Below, piece after piece: positions 1 through 12,778 of a DNA stretch of 25,971 nucleotides (position 1 is its first letter; each line of letters begins with the position of its first letter). The notes beneath the pieces are model-generated. The model did not search any database, was not told the origin of the DNA, and saw only the letters and a program-made list of their open reading frames with translations. Position numbers and translations under genes: made by a program. The stretch comes from Daphnia carinata (taxonomy: Eukaryota > Arthropoda > Branchiopoda > Diplostraca > Daphniidae), in the NCBI RefSeq assembly GCF_022539665.2, contig NW_026712541.1, positions 1-25,971 on the forward strand, read 5' to 3'.

Positions 1-280
1 TGAATATAGTAGAATACAGTGAGTTTCAATATCTACATTCAAACAGCATCAAATATACGTGTATTCAATGTGAATATAGTGTTATAGAATCAGTTTCAAT
101 ATCTACATTCAAACAGTTTCAAATATACGTGTATTCAATGTGAATATAGTATGATACAGTGAGTTTCAATATCTACATTCAAACAGCATCAAATATATAA
201 GTATTCAATATGAATATAGTATGATACAGTGAGTTTCAATATCTACATTCAAACAGCATCAAATATACGTGTATTCAATG
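1..280 (+). repeat. Slightly degenerate left edge of the window
   Basis: Four monomers, none a perfect A. The copy at 1 has agaatacag in its box. The copy at 71 is C-like with cagtttc at 44-50. The copy at 141 has lost the CpG (tataagta in place of tacgtgta, around 197-204) and ends in caata rather than caatg. The copy at 211 is an ordinary B. The regular A-B pattern starts at 281. This may be a small patch of poorly homogenised repeats. Confidence 0.75.
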
Positions 281-420
281 TGAATATAGTGTTATAGAAT
301 CAGTTTCATGATCTACATTCAAACAGTATCAAATATACGTGTATTCAATGTGAATATAGTGTGATACAGTGAGTTTCAATATCTACATTCAAACAGCATC
401 AAATATACGTGTATTCAATG

Positions 421-490
421 TGAATATAGTGTTATAGAATCAGTTTCATGATCTACATTCAAACAGTATCAAATATACGTGTATTCAATG
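421..490 (+). repeat. Type A monomer, reference copy
   Basis: A clean 70-bp example of type A. Its box at 11-21 reads gttatagaatc, followed by tttcatgatc at 24-33 and cagtatc at 44-50. The diagnostic bases are g11 t13 g17 a19 c21 t29 g30 t47. Type A and type B match at 62 of 70 positions. Relative to B, the stretch at 28-31 is best read as one lost A and one gained G, which leaves the length unchanged. A is a major type outside the 14109-17047 domain and usually precedes a B monomer. Confidence 0.95.
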
Positions 491-502
491 TGAATATAGT
501 AT
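475..502. repeat. Imperfect dyad at the A-to-B monomer junction, reference copy
   Basis: Every normal junction holds TATTCA (62-67), a 3-base spacer ATG, and TGAATA (1-6), a perfect 6-bp inverted repeat. It extends outward to ATAC (55-58) and GTAT (9-12 of the next copy), separated from the core by 3 and 2 unpaired bases. The outer GTAT exists only when the next monomer has a11, as in B; A and B' give GTGT. The dyad could be a protein-binding site, a hairpin in a transcript or a cruciform. Nothing in the sequence says which. Confidence 0.7.
476..481. other. Conserved single CpG (TACGTG), reference copy
   Basis: Positions 56-61 of the monomer read TACGTG, the only CpG in the A and B consensus. 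It is kept in nearly every copy. I found losses only at 198-199 (taa), 13047 (tacttg) and 22837 (tacatg). The array therefore has one CpG about every 70 bp. Whether the site matters or is merely maintained by homogenisation cannot be told here. Confidence 0.75.
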
Positions 503-560
503 GATACAGTGAGTTTCAATATCTACATTCAAACAGCATCAAATATACGTGTATTCAATG
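491..560 (+). repeat. Type B monomer, reference copy
   Basis: A clean 70-bp example of type B. Its box at 11-21 reads atgatacagtg, followed by tttcaatatc at 24-33 and cagcatc at 44-50. The diagnostic bases are a11 g13 c17 g19 g21 a29 t30 c47. Common sub-forms are B' with g11 (first at 351) and a form with a20 (first at 981). Outside the box it is indistinguishable from A, so the two types share about 48 bp of common sequence. Confidence 0.95.
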
Positions 561-2942
561 TGAATATAGTGTTATAGAATCAGTTTCATTATCTACATTC
601 AAACAGTATCAAATATACGTGTATTCAATGTGAATATAGTATGATACAGTGAGTTTCAATATCTACATTCAAACAGCATCAAATATACGTGTATTCAATG
701 TGAATATAGTGTTATAGAATCAGTTTCATGATCTGCATTCAAACAGTATCAAATATACGTGTATTCAATGTGAATATAGTGTTATAGAATCAGTTTCATG
801 ATCGACATTCAAACAGTATCAAATATACGTGTATTCAATGTGAATATAGTATGATACAGTGAGTTTCAATATCTACATTCAAACAGCATCAAATATACGT
901 GTATTCAATGTGAATATAGTGTTATAGAATCAGTTTCATGATCTACATTCAAACAGTATCAAATATACGTGTATTCAATGTGAATATAGTATGATACAGA
1001 GAGTTTCAATATCTACATTCAAACAGCATCAAATATACGTGTATTCAATGTGAATATAGTGTTATAGAATCAGTTTCATGATCTACATTCAAACAGTATC
1101 AAATATACGTGTATTCAATGTGAATATAGTGTTATAGAATCAGTTTCATATCTACATTCAAACAGCATCAAATATACGTGTATTCAATGTGAATATAGTG
1201 TGATACAGTGAGTTTCAATATCTACATTCAAACAGCATCAAATATACGTGTATTCAATGTGAATATAGTGTTATAGAATCAGTTTCATGATCTACATTCA
1301 AACAGTATCAAATATACGTGTATTCAATGTGAATATAGTATGATACAGTGAGTTTCAATATCTACATTCAAACAGCATCAAATATACGTGTATTCAATGT
1401 GAATATAGTGTGATACAATCAGTTTCAATATCTACATTCAAACAGCATCAAATATACGTGTATTCAATGTGAATATAGTGTTATAGAATCAGTTTCATGA
1501 TCTACATTCAAACAGTATCAAATATACGTGTATTCAATGTGAATATAGTATGATACAGTGAGTTTCAATATCTACATTCAAACAGCATCAAATATACGTG
1601 TATTCAATGTGAATATAGTGTTATAGAATCAGTTTCATGATCTACATTCAAACAGTATCAAATATACGTGTATTCAATGTGAATATAGTGTTATAGAATC
1701 AGTTTCATGATCTACATTCAAACAGTATCAAATATACGTGTATTCAATGTGAATATAGTATGATACAGTGAGTTTCAATATCTACATTCAAACAGCATCA
1801 AATATACGTGTATTCAATGTGAATATAGTGTTATAGAATCAGTTTCATGATCTACATTCAAACAGTATCAAATATACGTGTATTCAATGTGAATATAGTA
1901 TGATACAGTGAGTTTCAATATCTACATTCAAACAGCATCAAATATACGTGTATTCAATGTGAATATAGTGTTATAGAATCAGTTTCATGATCTACATTCA
2001 AACAGTATCAAATATACGTGTATTCAATGTGAATATAGTATGATACAGAATGAGTTTCAATATCTACATTCAAACAGCATCAAATATACGTGTATTCAAT
2101 GTGAATATAGTGTTATAGAATCAGTTTCATGATCTACATTCAAACAGTATCAAATATACGTGTATTCAATGTGAATATAGTGTGATACAATCAGTTTCAA
2201 TATCTACATTCAAACAGCATCAAATATACGTGTATTCAATGTGAATATAGTATGATACAGAATCAGTTTCAATATCTACATTCAAACAGCATCAAATATA
2301 CGTGTATTCAATGTGAATATAGTGTTATAGAATCAGTTTCAATATCTACATTCAAACAGCATCAAATATACGTGTATTCAATGTGAATATAGTGTTATAC
2401 AGTGAGTTTCAATATCTACATTCAAACAGCATCAAATATACGTGTATTCAATGTGAATATGGCATTATAGAATCAGTTTCATGATCTACATTCAAACAGT
2501 ATCAAATATACGTGTATTCAATGTGAATATAGTATGATACAGAGAGTTTCAATATCTACATTCAAACAGCATCAAATATACGTGTATTCAATGTGAATAT
2601 AGTGTTATAGAATCAGTTTCATGATCTACATTCAAACAGCATCAAATATACGTGTATTCAATGTGAATATAGTGTTATAGAATCAGTTTCATGATCTACA
2701 TTCAAACAGCATCAAATATACGTGTATTCAATGTGAATATAGTATGATACAGAAGTTTCAATATCTACATTCAAACAGCATCAAATATACGTGTATTCAA
2801 TGTGAATATAGTGTTATAGAATCAGTTTCATGATCTACATTCAAACAGTATCAAATATACGTGTATTCAATGTGAATATAGTATTATACAGTGAGTTTCA
2901 ATATCTACATTCAAACAGCATCAAATATACGTGTATTCAATG

Positions 2943-3851
2943 TGAATATAGTGTGATACAGAATGAGTTTCAATATCTACATTCAAACAGCATCAAATAT
3001 ACGTGTATTCAATGTGAATATAGTGTTATAGAATCAGTTTCATATCTACATTCAAACAGTATCAAATATACGTGTATTCAATGTGAATATAGTATGATAC
3101 AGAGAGTTTCAATATCTACATTCAAACAGCATCAAATATACGTGTATTCAATGTGAATATAGTGTTATAGAATCAGTTTCATGATCTACATTCAAACAGT
3201 ATCAAATATACGTGTATTCAATGTGAATATAGTATGATACAGTGAGTTTCAATATCTACATTCAAACAGCATCAAATATACGTGTATTCAATGTGAATAT
3301 AGTGTTATAGAATCAGTTTCATGATCTACATTCAAACAGTATCAAATATACGTGTATTCAATGTGAATATAGTATGATACAGTGAGTTTCAATATCTACA
3401 TTCAAACAGCATCAAATATACGTGTATTCAATGTGAATATAGTGTTATAGAATCAGTTTCATGATCTACATTCAAACAGTATCAAATATACGTGTATTCA
3501 ATGTGAATATAGTATGATACAGTGAGTTTCAATATCTACATTCAAACAGCATCAAATATACGTGTATTCAATGTGAATATAGTGTTATAGAATCAGTTTC
3601 ATGATCTACATTCAAACAGTATCAAATATACGTGTATTCAATGTGAATATAGTATGATACAGAGAGTTTCAATATCTACATTCAAACAGCATCAAATATA
3701 CGTGTATTCAATGTGAATATAGTGTTATAGAATCAGTTTCATGATCTACATTCAAACAGTATCAAATATACGTGTATTCAATGTGAATATAGTAAGACAG
3801 TGAGATTCAATATCTACATTCAAACAGCATCAAATATACGTGTATTCAATG
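2943..3851 (+). repeat. Longest strict B-A alternation noted
   Basis: Thirteen monomers alternate without a break, starting and ending with B. They begin at 2943, 3015, 3084, 3154 and then every 70 bp to 3784. The two outermost B copies are off-length (72 bp at 2943, 68 bp at 3784) and the A at 3015 is 69 bp; the rest are 70 bp. This is the clearest stretch for defining the 140-bp unit. Confidence 0.8.
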
Positions 3852-5670
3852 TGAATATAGTATGATACAGTGAGTTTCAATATCTACATTCAAACAGCAT
3901 CAAATATACGTGTATTCAATGTGAATATAGTGTTATAGAATCAGTTTCATATCTACATTCAAACAGCATCAAATATACGTGTATTCAATGTGAATATAGT
4001 ATGATACAGTGAGTTTCAATATCTACATTCAAACAGCATCAAATATACGTGTATTCAATGTGAATATAGTGTTATAGAATCAGTTTCATGATCTACATTC
4101 AAACAGTATCAAATATACGTGTATTCAATGTGAATATAGTATGATACAGTGAGTTTCAATATCTACATTCAAACAGCATCAAATATACGTGTATTCAATG
4201 TGAATATAGTGTTATAGAATCAGTTTCATGATCTACATTCAAACAGTATCAAATATACGTGTATTCAATGTGAATATAGTGTTATAGAATCAGTTTCATG
4301 ATCTACATTCAAACAGCATCAAATATACGTGTATTCAATGTGAATATAGTATGATACAGTGAGTTTCAATATCTACATTCAAACAGCATCAAATATACGT
4401 GTATTCAATGTGAATATAGTATTATAGAGTCAGTTTCAATATCTACATTCAAACAGCATCAAATATACGTGTATTCAATGTGAATATAGTGTTATAGAAT
4501 CAGTTTCATGATCTACATTCAAACAGTATCAAATATACGTGTATTCAATGTGAATATAGTATGATACAGTGAGTTTCAATATCTACATTCAAACAGCATC
4601 AAATATACGTGTATTCAATGTGAATATAGTGTTATAGAATCAGTTTCATGATCTACATTCAAACAGTATCAAATATACGTGTATTCAATGTGAATATAGT
4701 ATGATACAGAGAGTTTCAATATCTACATTCAAACAGCATCAAATATACGTGTATTCAATGTGAATATAGTGTTATAGAATCAGTTTCATGATCTACATTC
4801 AAACAGTATCAAATATACGTGTATTCAATGTGAATATAGTGTTATAGAATCAGTTTCATGATCTACATTCAAACAGTATCAAATATACGTGTATTCAATG
4901 TGAATATAGTATGATACAGTGAGTTTCAATATCTACATTCAAACAGCATCAAATATACGTGTATTCAATGTGAATATAGTGTTATAGAATCAGTTTCATG
5001 ATCTACATTCAAACAGTATCAAATATACGTGTATTCAATGTGAATATAGTATGATACAGTGAGTTTCAATATCTACATTCAAACAGCATCAAATATACGT
5101 GTATTCAATGTGAATATAGTGTTATAGAATCAGTTTCATGATCTACATTCAAACAGTATCAAATATACGTGTATTCAATGTGAATATAGTATGATACAGT
5201 GAGTTTCAATATCTACATTCAAACAGCATCAAATATACGTGTATTCAATGTGAATATAGTGTTATAGAATCAGTTTCATGATCTACATTCAAACAGTATC
5301 AAATATACGTGTATTCAATGTGAATATAGTATGATACAGAGAGTTTCAATATCTACATTCAAACAGCATCAAATATACGTGTATTCAATGTGAATATAGT
5401 GTTATAGAATCAGTTTCATGATCTACATTCAAACAGCATCAAATATACGTGTATTCAATGTGAATATAGTGTTATAGAATCAGTTTCAATATCTACATTC
5501 AAACAGTATCAAATATACGTGTATTCAATGTGAATATAGTGTTATAGAATCAGTTTCATGATCTACATTCAAACAGTATCAAATATACGTGTATTCAATG
5601 TGAATATAGTATGATACAGTGAGTTTCAATATCTACATTCAAACAGTATCAAATATACGTGTATTCAATG

Positions 5671-5713
5671 TGAATATAGTATGATTTCAATATAAATATA
5701 CGTGTATTCAATG
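5671..5713 (+). repeat. Truncated 43-bp monomer
   Basis: The shortest monomer in the window, 27 bp below normal. It keeps tgaatatagtatgat, then ttcaatat, then aaatatacgt and the usual end. This needs two separate losses: about 9 bp from the B box (acagtgagt) and about 18 bp from ctacattcaaacagtatc. Neighbours on both sides are normal 70-bp copies, so the frame of the array simply resumes at 5714. Confidence 0.9.
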
Positions 5714-8700
5714 TGAATATAGTGTTATAGAATCAGTTTCATGATCTACATTCAAACAGTATCAAATATACGTGTATTCAATGTGAATATAGTATGATAC
5801 AGTGAGTTTCAATATCTACATTCAAACAGCATCAAATATACGTGTATTCAATGTGAATATAGTGTTATAGAATCAGTTTCATGATCTACATTCAAACAGT
5901 ATCAAATATACGTGTATTCAATGTGAATATAGTATGATACAGTGAGTTTCAATATCTACATTCAAACAGCATCAAATATACGTGTATTCAATGTGAATAT
6001 AGTGTTATAGAATCAGTTTCATGATCTACATTCAAACAGTATCAAATATACGTGTATTCAATGTGAATATAGTGTTATAGAATCAGTTTCATGATCTACA
6101 TTCAAACAGTATCAAATATACGTGTATTCAATGTGAATATAGTATGATACAGTGAGTTTCAATATCTACATTCAAACAGCATCAAATATACGTGTATTCA
6201 ATGTGAATATAGTGTTATAGAATCAGTTTCATGATCTACATTCAAACAGTATCAAATATACGTGTATTCAATGTGAATATAGTGTTATAGAATCAGTTTC
6301 ATATCTACATTCAAACAGCATCAAATATACGTGTATTCAATGTGAATATAGTATGATACAGTGAGTTTCAATATCTACATTCAAACAGCATCAAATATAC
6401 GTGTATTCAATGTGAATATAGTGTTATAGAATCAGTTTCATGATCTACATTCAAACAGTATCAAATATACGTGTATTCAATGTGAATATAGTATGATACA
6501 GTGAGTTTCAATATCTACATTCAAACAGCATCAAATATACGTGTATTCAATGTGAATATAGTGTTATAGAATCAGTTTCATGATCTACATTCAAACAGCA
6601 TCAAATATACGTGTATTCAATGTGAATATAGTGTTATAGAATCAGTTTCATGATCTACATTCAAACAGCATCAAATATACGTGTATTCAATGTGAATATA
6701 GTATTATACAATCAGTTTCAATATCTATATTCAAACAGAATCAAATATACGTGTATTCAATGTGAATATAGTATGATACAGTGAGTTTCAATATCTACAT
6801 TCAAACAGCATCAAATATACGTGTATTCAATGTGAATATAGTGTTATAGAATCAGTTTCATGATCTACATTCAAACAGTATCAAATATACGTGTATTCAA
6901 TGTGAATATAGTGTTATAGAATCAGTTTCATGATCTACATTCAAACAGTATCAAATATACGTGTATTCAATGTGAATATAGTATGATACAGTGAGTTTCA
7001 ATATCTACATTCAAACAGCATCAAATATACGTGTATTCAATGTGAATATAGTGTTATAGAATCAGTTTCATGATCTACATTCAAACAGTATCAAATATAC
7101 GTGTATTCAATGTGAATATAGTATTATACAGTCAGTTTCAATATCTACATTCAAACAGTATCAAATATACGTGTATTCAATGTGAATATAGTTTGATACA
7201 GTGAGTTTCAATATCTACATTCAAACAGCATCAAATATACGTGTATTCAATGTGAATATAGTGTTATAGAATCAGTTTCATGATCTACATTCAAACAGTA
7301 TCAAATATACGTGTATTCAATGTGAATATAGTATGATACAGTGAGTTTCAATATCTACATTCAAACAGCATCAAATATACGTGTATTCAATGTGAATATA
7401 GTGTTATAGAATCAGTTTCATGATCTACATTCAAACAGTATCAAATATACGTGTATTCAATGTGAATATAGTATGATACAATCAGTTTCAATATCTACAT
7501 TCAAACAGCATCAAATATACGTGTATTCAATGTGAATATAGTGTTATAGAATCAGTTTCATGATCTACATTCAAACAGTATCAAATATACGTGTATTCAA
7601 TGTGAATATAGTGTTATACAATCAGTTTCATGATCTACATTCAAACAGTATCAAATATACGTGTATTCAATGTGAATATAGTATGATAGAATGAGTTTCA
7701 ATATCTACATTCAAACAGCATCAAATATACGTGTATTCAATGTGAATATAGTGTTATAGAATCAGTTTCATATCTACATTCAAACAGTATCAAATATACG
7801 TGTATTCAATGTGAATATAGTATGATACAGTGAGTTTCAATATCTACATTCAAACAGCATCAAATATACGTGTATTCAATGTGAATATAGTGTTATAGAA
7901 TCAGTTTCATGATCTACATTCAAACAGTATCAAATATACGTGTATTCAATGTGAATATAGTGTTATAGAATCAGTTTCATGATCTACATTCAAACAGTAT
8001 CAAATATACGTGTATTCAATGTGAATATAGTATGATACAGTGAGTTTCAATATCTACATTCAAACAGCATCAAATATACGTGTATTCAATGTGAATATAG
8101 TGTTATAGAATCAGTTTCATGATCTACATTCAAACAGTATCAAATATACGTGTATTCAATGTGAATATAGTGTTATAGAATCAGTTTCATGATCTACATT
8201 CAAACAGTATCAAATATACGTGTATTCAATGTGAATATAGTGTTATAGAATCAGTTTCATGATCTACATTCAAACAGTATCAAATATACGTGTATTCAAT
8301 GTGAATATAGTATGATACAGAGAGTTTCAATATCTACATTCAAACAGCATCAAATATACGTGTATTCAATGTGAATATAGTGTTATAGAATCAGTTTCAT
8401 GATCTACATTCAAACAGTATCAAATATACGTGTATTCAATGTGAATATAGTATGATACAGTGAGTTTCAATATCTACATTCAAACAGTATCAAATATACG
8501 TGTATTCAATGTGAATATAGTATGATACAGTGAGTTTCAATATCTACATTCAAACAGCATCAAATATACGTGTATTCAATGTGAATATAGTGTTATAGAA
8601 TCAGTTTCATGATCTACATTCAAACAGTATCAAATATACGTGTATTCAATGTGAATATAGTATGATACAGTGAGTTTCAATATCTACATTCAAACAGCAT

Positions 8701-10332
8701 CAAATATACGTGTATTCAATGTGAATATAGTGTTATACAGTGAGTTTCATGATCTACATTCAAACAGTATCAAATATACGTGTATTCAATGTGAATATAG
8801 TGTTATAGAATCAGTTTCATGATCTACATTCAAACAGCATCAAATATACGTGTATTCAATGTGAATATAGTGTTATAGATACAGTTTCAATATCTACATT
8901 CAAACAGCATCAAATATACGTGTATTCAATGTGAATATAGTATGATACAGTGAGTTTCAATATCTACATTCAAACAGCATCAAATATACGTGTATTCAAT
9001 GTGAATATAGTGTTATAGAATCAGTTTCATGATCTACATTCAAACAGTATCAAATATACGTGTATTCAATGTGAATATAGTATGATACAGAGAGTTTCAA
9101 TATCTACATTCAAACAGCATCAAATATACGTGTATTCAATGTGAATATAGTGTTATAGAATCAGTTTCATGATCTACATTCAAACAGTATCAAATATACG
9201 TGTATTCAATGTGAATATAGTATGATACAGTGAGTTTCAATATCTACATTCAAACAGCATCAAATATACGTGTATTCAATGTGAATATAGTGTTATAGAA
9301 TCAGTTTCATGATCTACATTCAAACAGTATCAAATATACGTGTATTCAATGTGAATATAGTATGATACAGTGAGTTTCAATATCTACATTCAAACAGCAT
9401 CAAATATACGTGTATTCAATGTGAATATAGTGTTATAGAATCAGTTTCATGATCTACATTCAAACAGTATCAAATATACGTGTATTCAATGTGAATATAG
9501 TATGATACAGTGAGTTTCAATATCTACATTCAAACAGCATCAAATATACGTGTATTCAATGTGAATATAGTGTTATAGAATCAGTTTCATGATCTACATT
9601 CAAACAGTATCAAATATACGTGTATTCAATGTGAATATAGTGTTATAGAATCAGTTTCATGATCTACATTCAAACAGCATCAAATATACGTGTATTCAAT
9701 GTGAATATAGTATGATACAGTGAGTTTCAATATCTACATTCAAACAGCATCAAATATACGTGTATTCAATGTGAATATAGTGTTATAGAATCAGTTTCAT
9801 GATCTACATTCAAACAGTATCAAATATACGTGTATTCAATGTGAATATAGTATTATACAGTGAGTTTCAATATCTACATTCAAACAGCATCAAATATACG
9901 TGTATTCAATGTGAATATAGTGTTATAGAATCAGTTTCATGATCTACATTCAAACAGTATCAAATATACGTGTATTCAATGTGAATATAGTATGATACAG
10001 TCAGTTTCAATATCTACATTCAAACAGCATCAAATATACGTGTATTCAATGTGAATATAGTGTTATAGAATCAGTTTCAATGATCTACATTCAAACAGTA
10101 TCAAATATACGTGTATTCAATGTGAATATAGTGTGATACAGTGAGTTTCAATATCTACATTCAAACAGTATCAAATATACGTGTATTCAATGTGAATATA
10201 GTGTTATAGAATCAGTTTCATGATCTACATTCAAACAGTATCAAATATACGTGTATTCAATGTGAATATAGTATGATACAGTGAGTTTCAATATCTACAT
10301 TCAAACAGCATCAAATATACGTGTATTCAATG

Positions 10333-10470
10333 TGAATATAGTGTTATAGAATCAGTTTCATATCTACATTCAAACAGTATCAAATATACGTGTATTCAAT
10401 GTGAATATAGTATTATAGAGTCAGTTTCATATCTACATTCAAACAGCATCAAATATACGTGTATTCAATG
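10333..10470 (+). repeat. Two consecutive 69-bp monomers
   Basis: Both copies carry the short junction tttcatatc at 24-32 in place of tttcatgatc or tttcaatatc. The first (10333) has t47 and the second (10402) has c47, with attatagagtc in its box. Two adjacent copies with the same rare junction suggest local duplication or conversion of one 69-bp form. Confidence 0.75.
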
Positions 10471-11032
10471 TGAATATAGTGTTATAGAATCAGTTTCAAT
10501 ATCTACATTCAAACAGCATCAAATATACGTGTATTCAATGTGAATATAGTATGATACAGAGAGTTTCAATATCTACATTCAAACAGCATCAAATATACGT
10601 GTATTCAATGTGAATATAGTGTTATAGAATCAGTTTCATGATCTACATTCAAACAGTATCAAATATACGTGTATTCAATGTGAATATAGTATGATACAGA
10701 GAGTTTCAATATCTACATTCAAACAGCATCAAATATACGTGTATTCAATGTGAATATAGTGTTATAGAATCAGTTTCATGATCTACATTCAAACAGTATC
10801 AAATATACGTGTATTCAATGTGAATATAGTATTATAGAATCAGTTTTCAATGATCTACATTCAAACAGCATCAAATATACGTGTATTCAATGTGAATATA
10901 GTGTGATACAGTGAGTTTCAATATCTACATTCAAACAGCATCAAATATACGTGTATTCAATGTGAATATAGTGTTATAGAATCAGTTTCATGATCTACAT
11001 TCAAACAGTATCAAATATACGTGTATTCAATG

Positions 11033-11097
11033 TGAATATAGTATGATACAGTGATTTTATAACTTTATATTCACATCAAATATACGTGTATTCAATG
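11033..11097 (+). repeat. Scrambled 65-bp monomer
   Basis: The copy starts as a normal B to atgatacagtga. About 11 bp (11055-11065) are then strongly altered (ttttataactt in place of gtttcaatatc). It continues tatattca, directly joined to catcaaat, which fits one c-to-t change and loss of the 5 bp aacag. Separately, the 11 bp at 11066-11076 (tatattcacat) are the exact reverse complement of the common monomer junction at 68-70 plus 1-8. So either clustered mutation plus deletion, or a small fold-back copying event, could have made it. Confidence 0.8.
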
Positions 11098-11799
11098 TGA
11101 ATATAGTATTATAGAATCAGTTTCATGATCTACATTCAAACAGCATCAAATATACGTGTATTCAATGTGAATATAGTGTTATAGAATCAGTTTCAATGAT
11201 CTACATTCAAACAGCATCAAATATACGTGTATTCAATGTGAATATAGTATGATACAGTGAGTTTCAATATCTACATTCAAACAGCATCAAATATACGTGT
11301 ATTCAATGTGAATATAGTGTTATAGAATCAGTTTCATGATCTACATTCAAACAGCATCAAATATACGTGTATTCAATGTGAATATAGTATGATACAGTGA
11401 GTTTCAATATCTACATTCAAACAGCATCAAATATACGTGTATTCAATGTGAATATAGTGTTATGATACATCAGTTTCATATCTACATTCAAACAGCATCA
11501 AATATACGTGTATTCAATGTGAATATAGTATTATAGAGTCAGTTTCATGATCTACATTCAAACAGTATCAAATATACGTGTATTCAATGTGAATATAGTA
11601 TGATACAGTGAGTTTCAATATCTACATTCAAACAGCATCAAATATACGTGTATTCAATGTGAATATAGTGTTATAGAATCAGTTTCATGATCTACATTCA
11701 AACAGTATCAAATATACGTGTATTCAATGTGAATATAGTATGATACAGTGAGTTTCAATATCTACATTCAAACAGCATCAAATATACGTGTATTCAATG

Positions 11800-12149
11800 T
11801 GAATATAGTGTTATAGAGTCAGTTTCATGATCTACATTCAAACAGTATCAAATATACGTGTATTCAATGTGAATATAGTGTTATAGAATCAGTTTCATGA
11901 TCTACATTCAAACAGTATCAAATATACGTGTATTCAATGTGAATATAGTGTTATAGAATCAGTTTCATGATCTACATTCAAACAGTATCAAATATACGTG
12001 TATTCAATGTGAATATAGTGTTATAGAATCAGTTTCATGATCTACATTCAAACAGTATCAAATATACGTGTATTCAATGTGAATATAGTGTTATAGAATC
12101 AGTTTCATGATCTACATTCAAACAGTATCAAATATACGTGTATTCAATG
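11800..12149 (+). repeat. Run of five A monomers
   Basis: Five A copies in a row at 11800, 11870, 11940, 12010 and 12080. The first has gttatagagtc; the other four appear identical to each other. It is the longest homotypic A run I found and lies immediately before the mutation-rich block at 12150. The identity of the four copies suggests recent single-monomer amplification, in contrast to dimer amplification elsewhere. Confidence 0.85.
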
Positions 12150-12218
12150 TGAATATAGTATGATACAGAGAGTTTCAATATCTACATTCAAACAGCATCA
12201 AATATCCGTATATTTATG
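12150..12218 (+). repeat. 69-bp monomer with degenerate 3' end
   Basis: A B copy (a20 form) whose end reads ccgtatatttatg in place of acgtgtattcaatg. The left arm of the junction dyad is destroyed here while the CpG is kept. It marks the start of the mutation-rich block and follows the run of five A monomers. Confidence 0.85.
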
Positions 12219-12778
12219 TGAATATAGTATGATACAGTGAGTTTCATGATCTACATTCAAACAGTATCAAATATACGTGTATTCAATGTGAATATAGTGT
12301 TATAGAATCAGTTTCATGATCTACATTCAAACAGTATCAAATATACGTGTATTCAATGTGAATATAGTAAGAAACAGTGAGTTTCAATATCTACATTCAA
12401 ACAGCATCAAATATACGTGTATTCAATGTGAATGTAGTGTTATAGAATCAGTTTCATGATCTACATTCAAACAGTGTCAAATATACGTGTATTCAATGTG
12501 AATATAGTATGATACAGTGAGTTTCAATATCTACATTGAAACAGCATCAAATATACGTGTATTCAATGTGAATATAGTATTATAGAATCAGTTTCATGAT
12601 CTACATTCAAACAGTATCAAATATACGTGTATTCAATGTGAATATAGTATGATACAGTGAGTTTCAATATCTACATTCAAACAGTATCAAATATACGTGT
12701 ATTTAATATGAATATAGTGTTATAGAATCAGTTTCATGATCTATATTCAAACAGTATCAAATATACGTATATTCAATG

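Larger units (their letters stand above)
421..560 (+). repeat. A-B dimer, 140-bp higher-order unit
   Basis: The basic higher-order unit over most of the window is an A monomer followed by a B monomer, 140 bp in all. The alternation is frequent but interrupted by A-A pairs, for example at 701/771, 1610/1680, 4201/4271 and 6903/6973 upstream. The unit length is close to the 147 bp of a nucleosome core, as in many satellites, but phasing cannot be judged from sequence. The organisation resembles primate alpha satellite, where alternating monomer types differ mainly in a short protein-binding box. That comparison is an analogy only; I see no sequence relationship. Confidence 0.9.
281..12149 (+). 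repeat. Left A-B domain
   Basis: About 170 monomers, mainly alternating A and B with scattered A-A pairs and occasional A-A-A (8092-8301). Point variants are rare; long runs differ only in the box type and in a20/t20 or g11/a11 choices. Length variants are common and mostly sit in the box. Hybrid boxes such as attatacagtcag (7113) and gttatacaatcag (7603) are scattered through it. The domain ends with five A monomers in a row before the degenerate block at 12150. It contains no gene or unique sequence. Confidence 0.9.

Noticed and set aside
475-502. Hairpin at the junction as a transcription terminator
   Set aside because: The 6-bp AT-rich stem with a 3-base loop lacks a GC-rich stem and a T run, occurs hundreds of times and follows no gene.
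421-560. An ancestral shorter subrepeat within the monomer
   Set aside because: TCAA occurs four times per B monomer (starts 26, 39, 49, 65), but spacings of 13, 10 and 16 bp are irregular and flanks do not align, so I do not call an internal tandem origin.
2830-3156. 108-codon open reading frame
   Set aside because: It is translated satellite: the peptide repeats the same units (such as SNSIKYTCIQCEYS) from successive monomers. Since 70 is not a multiple of three, the frame shifts at each copy and normally meets a stop within a few monomers. It stays open here only because off-length copies at 2943 (72 bp) and 3015 (69 bp) reset the frame. No start context, codon bias or protein family supports a gene.
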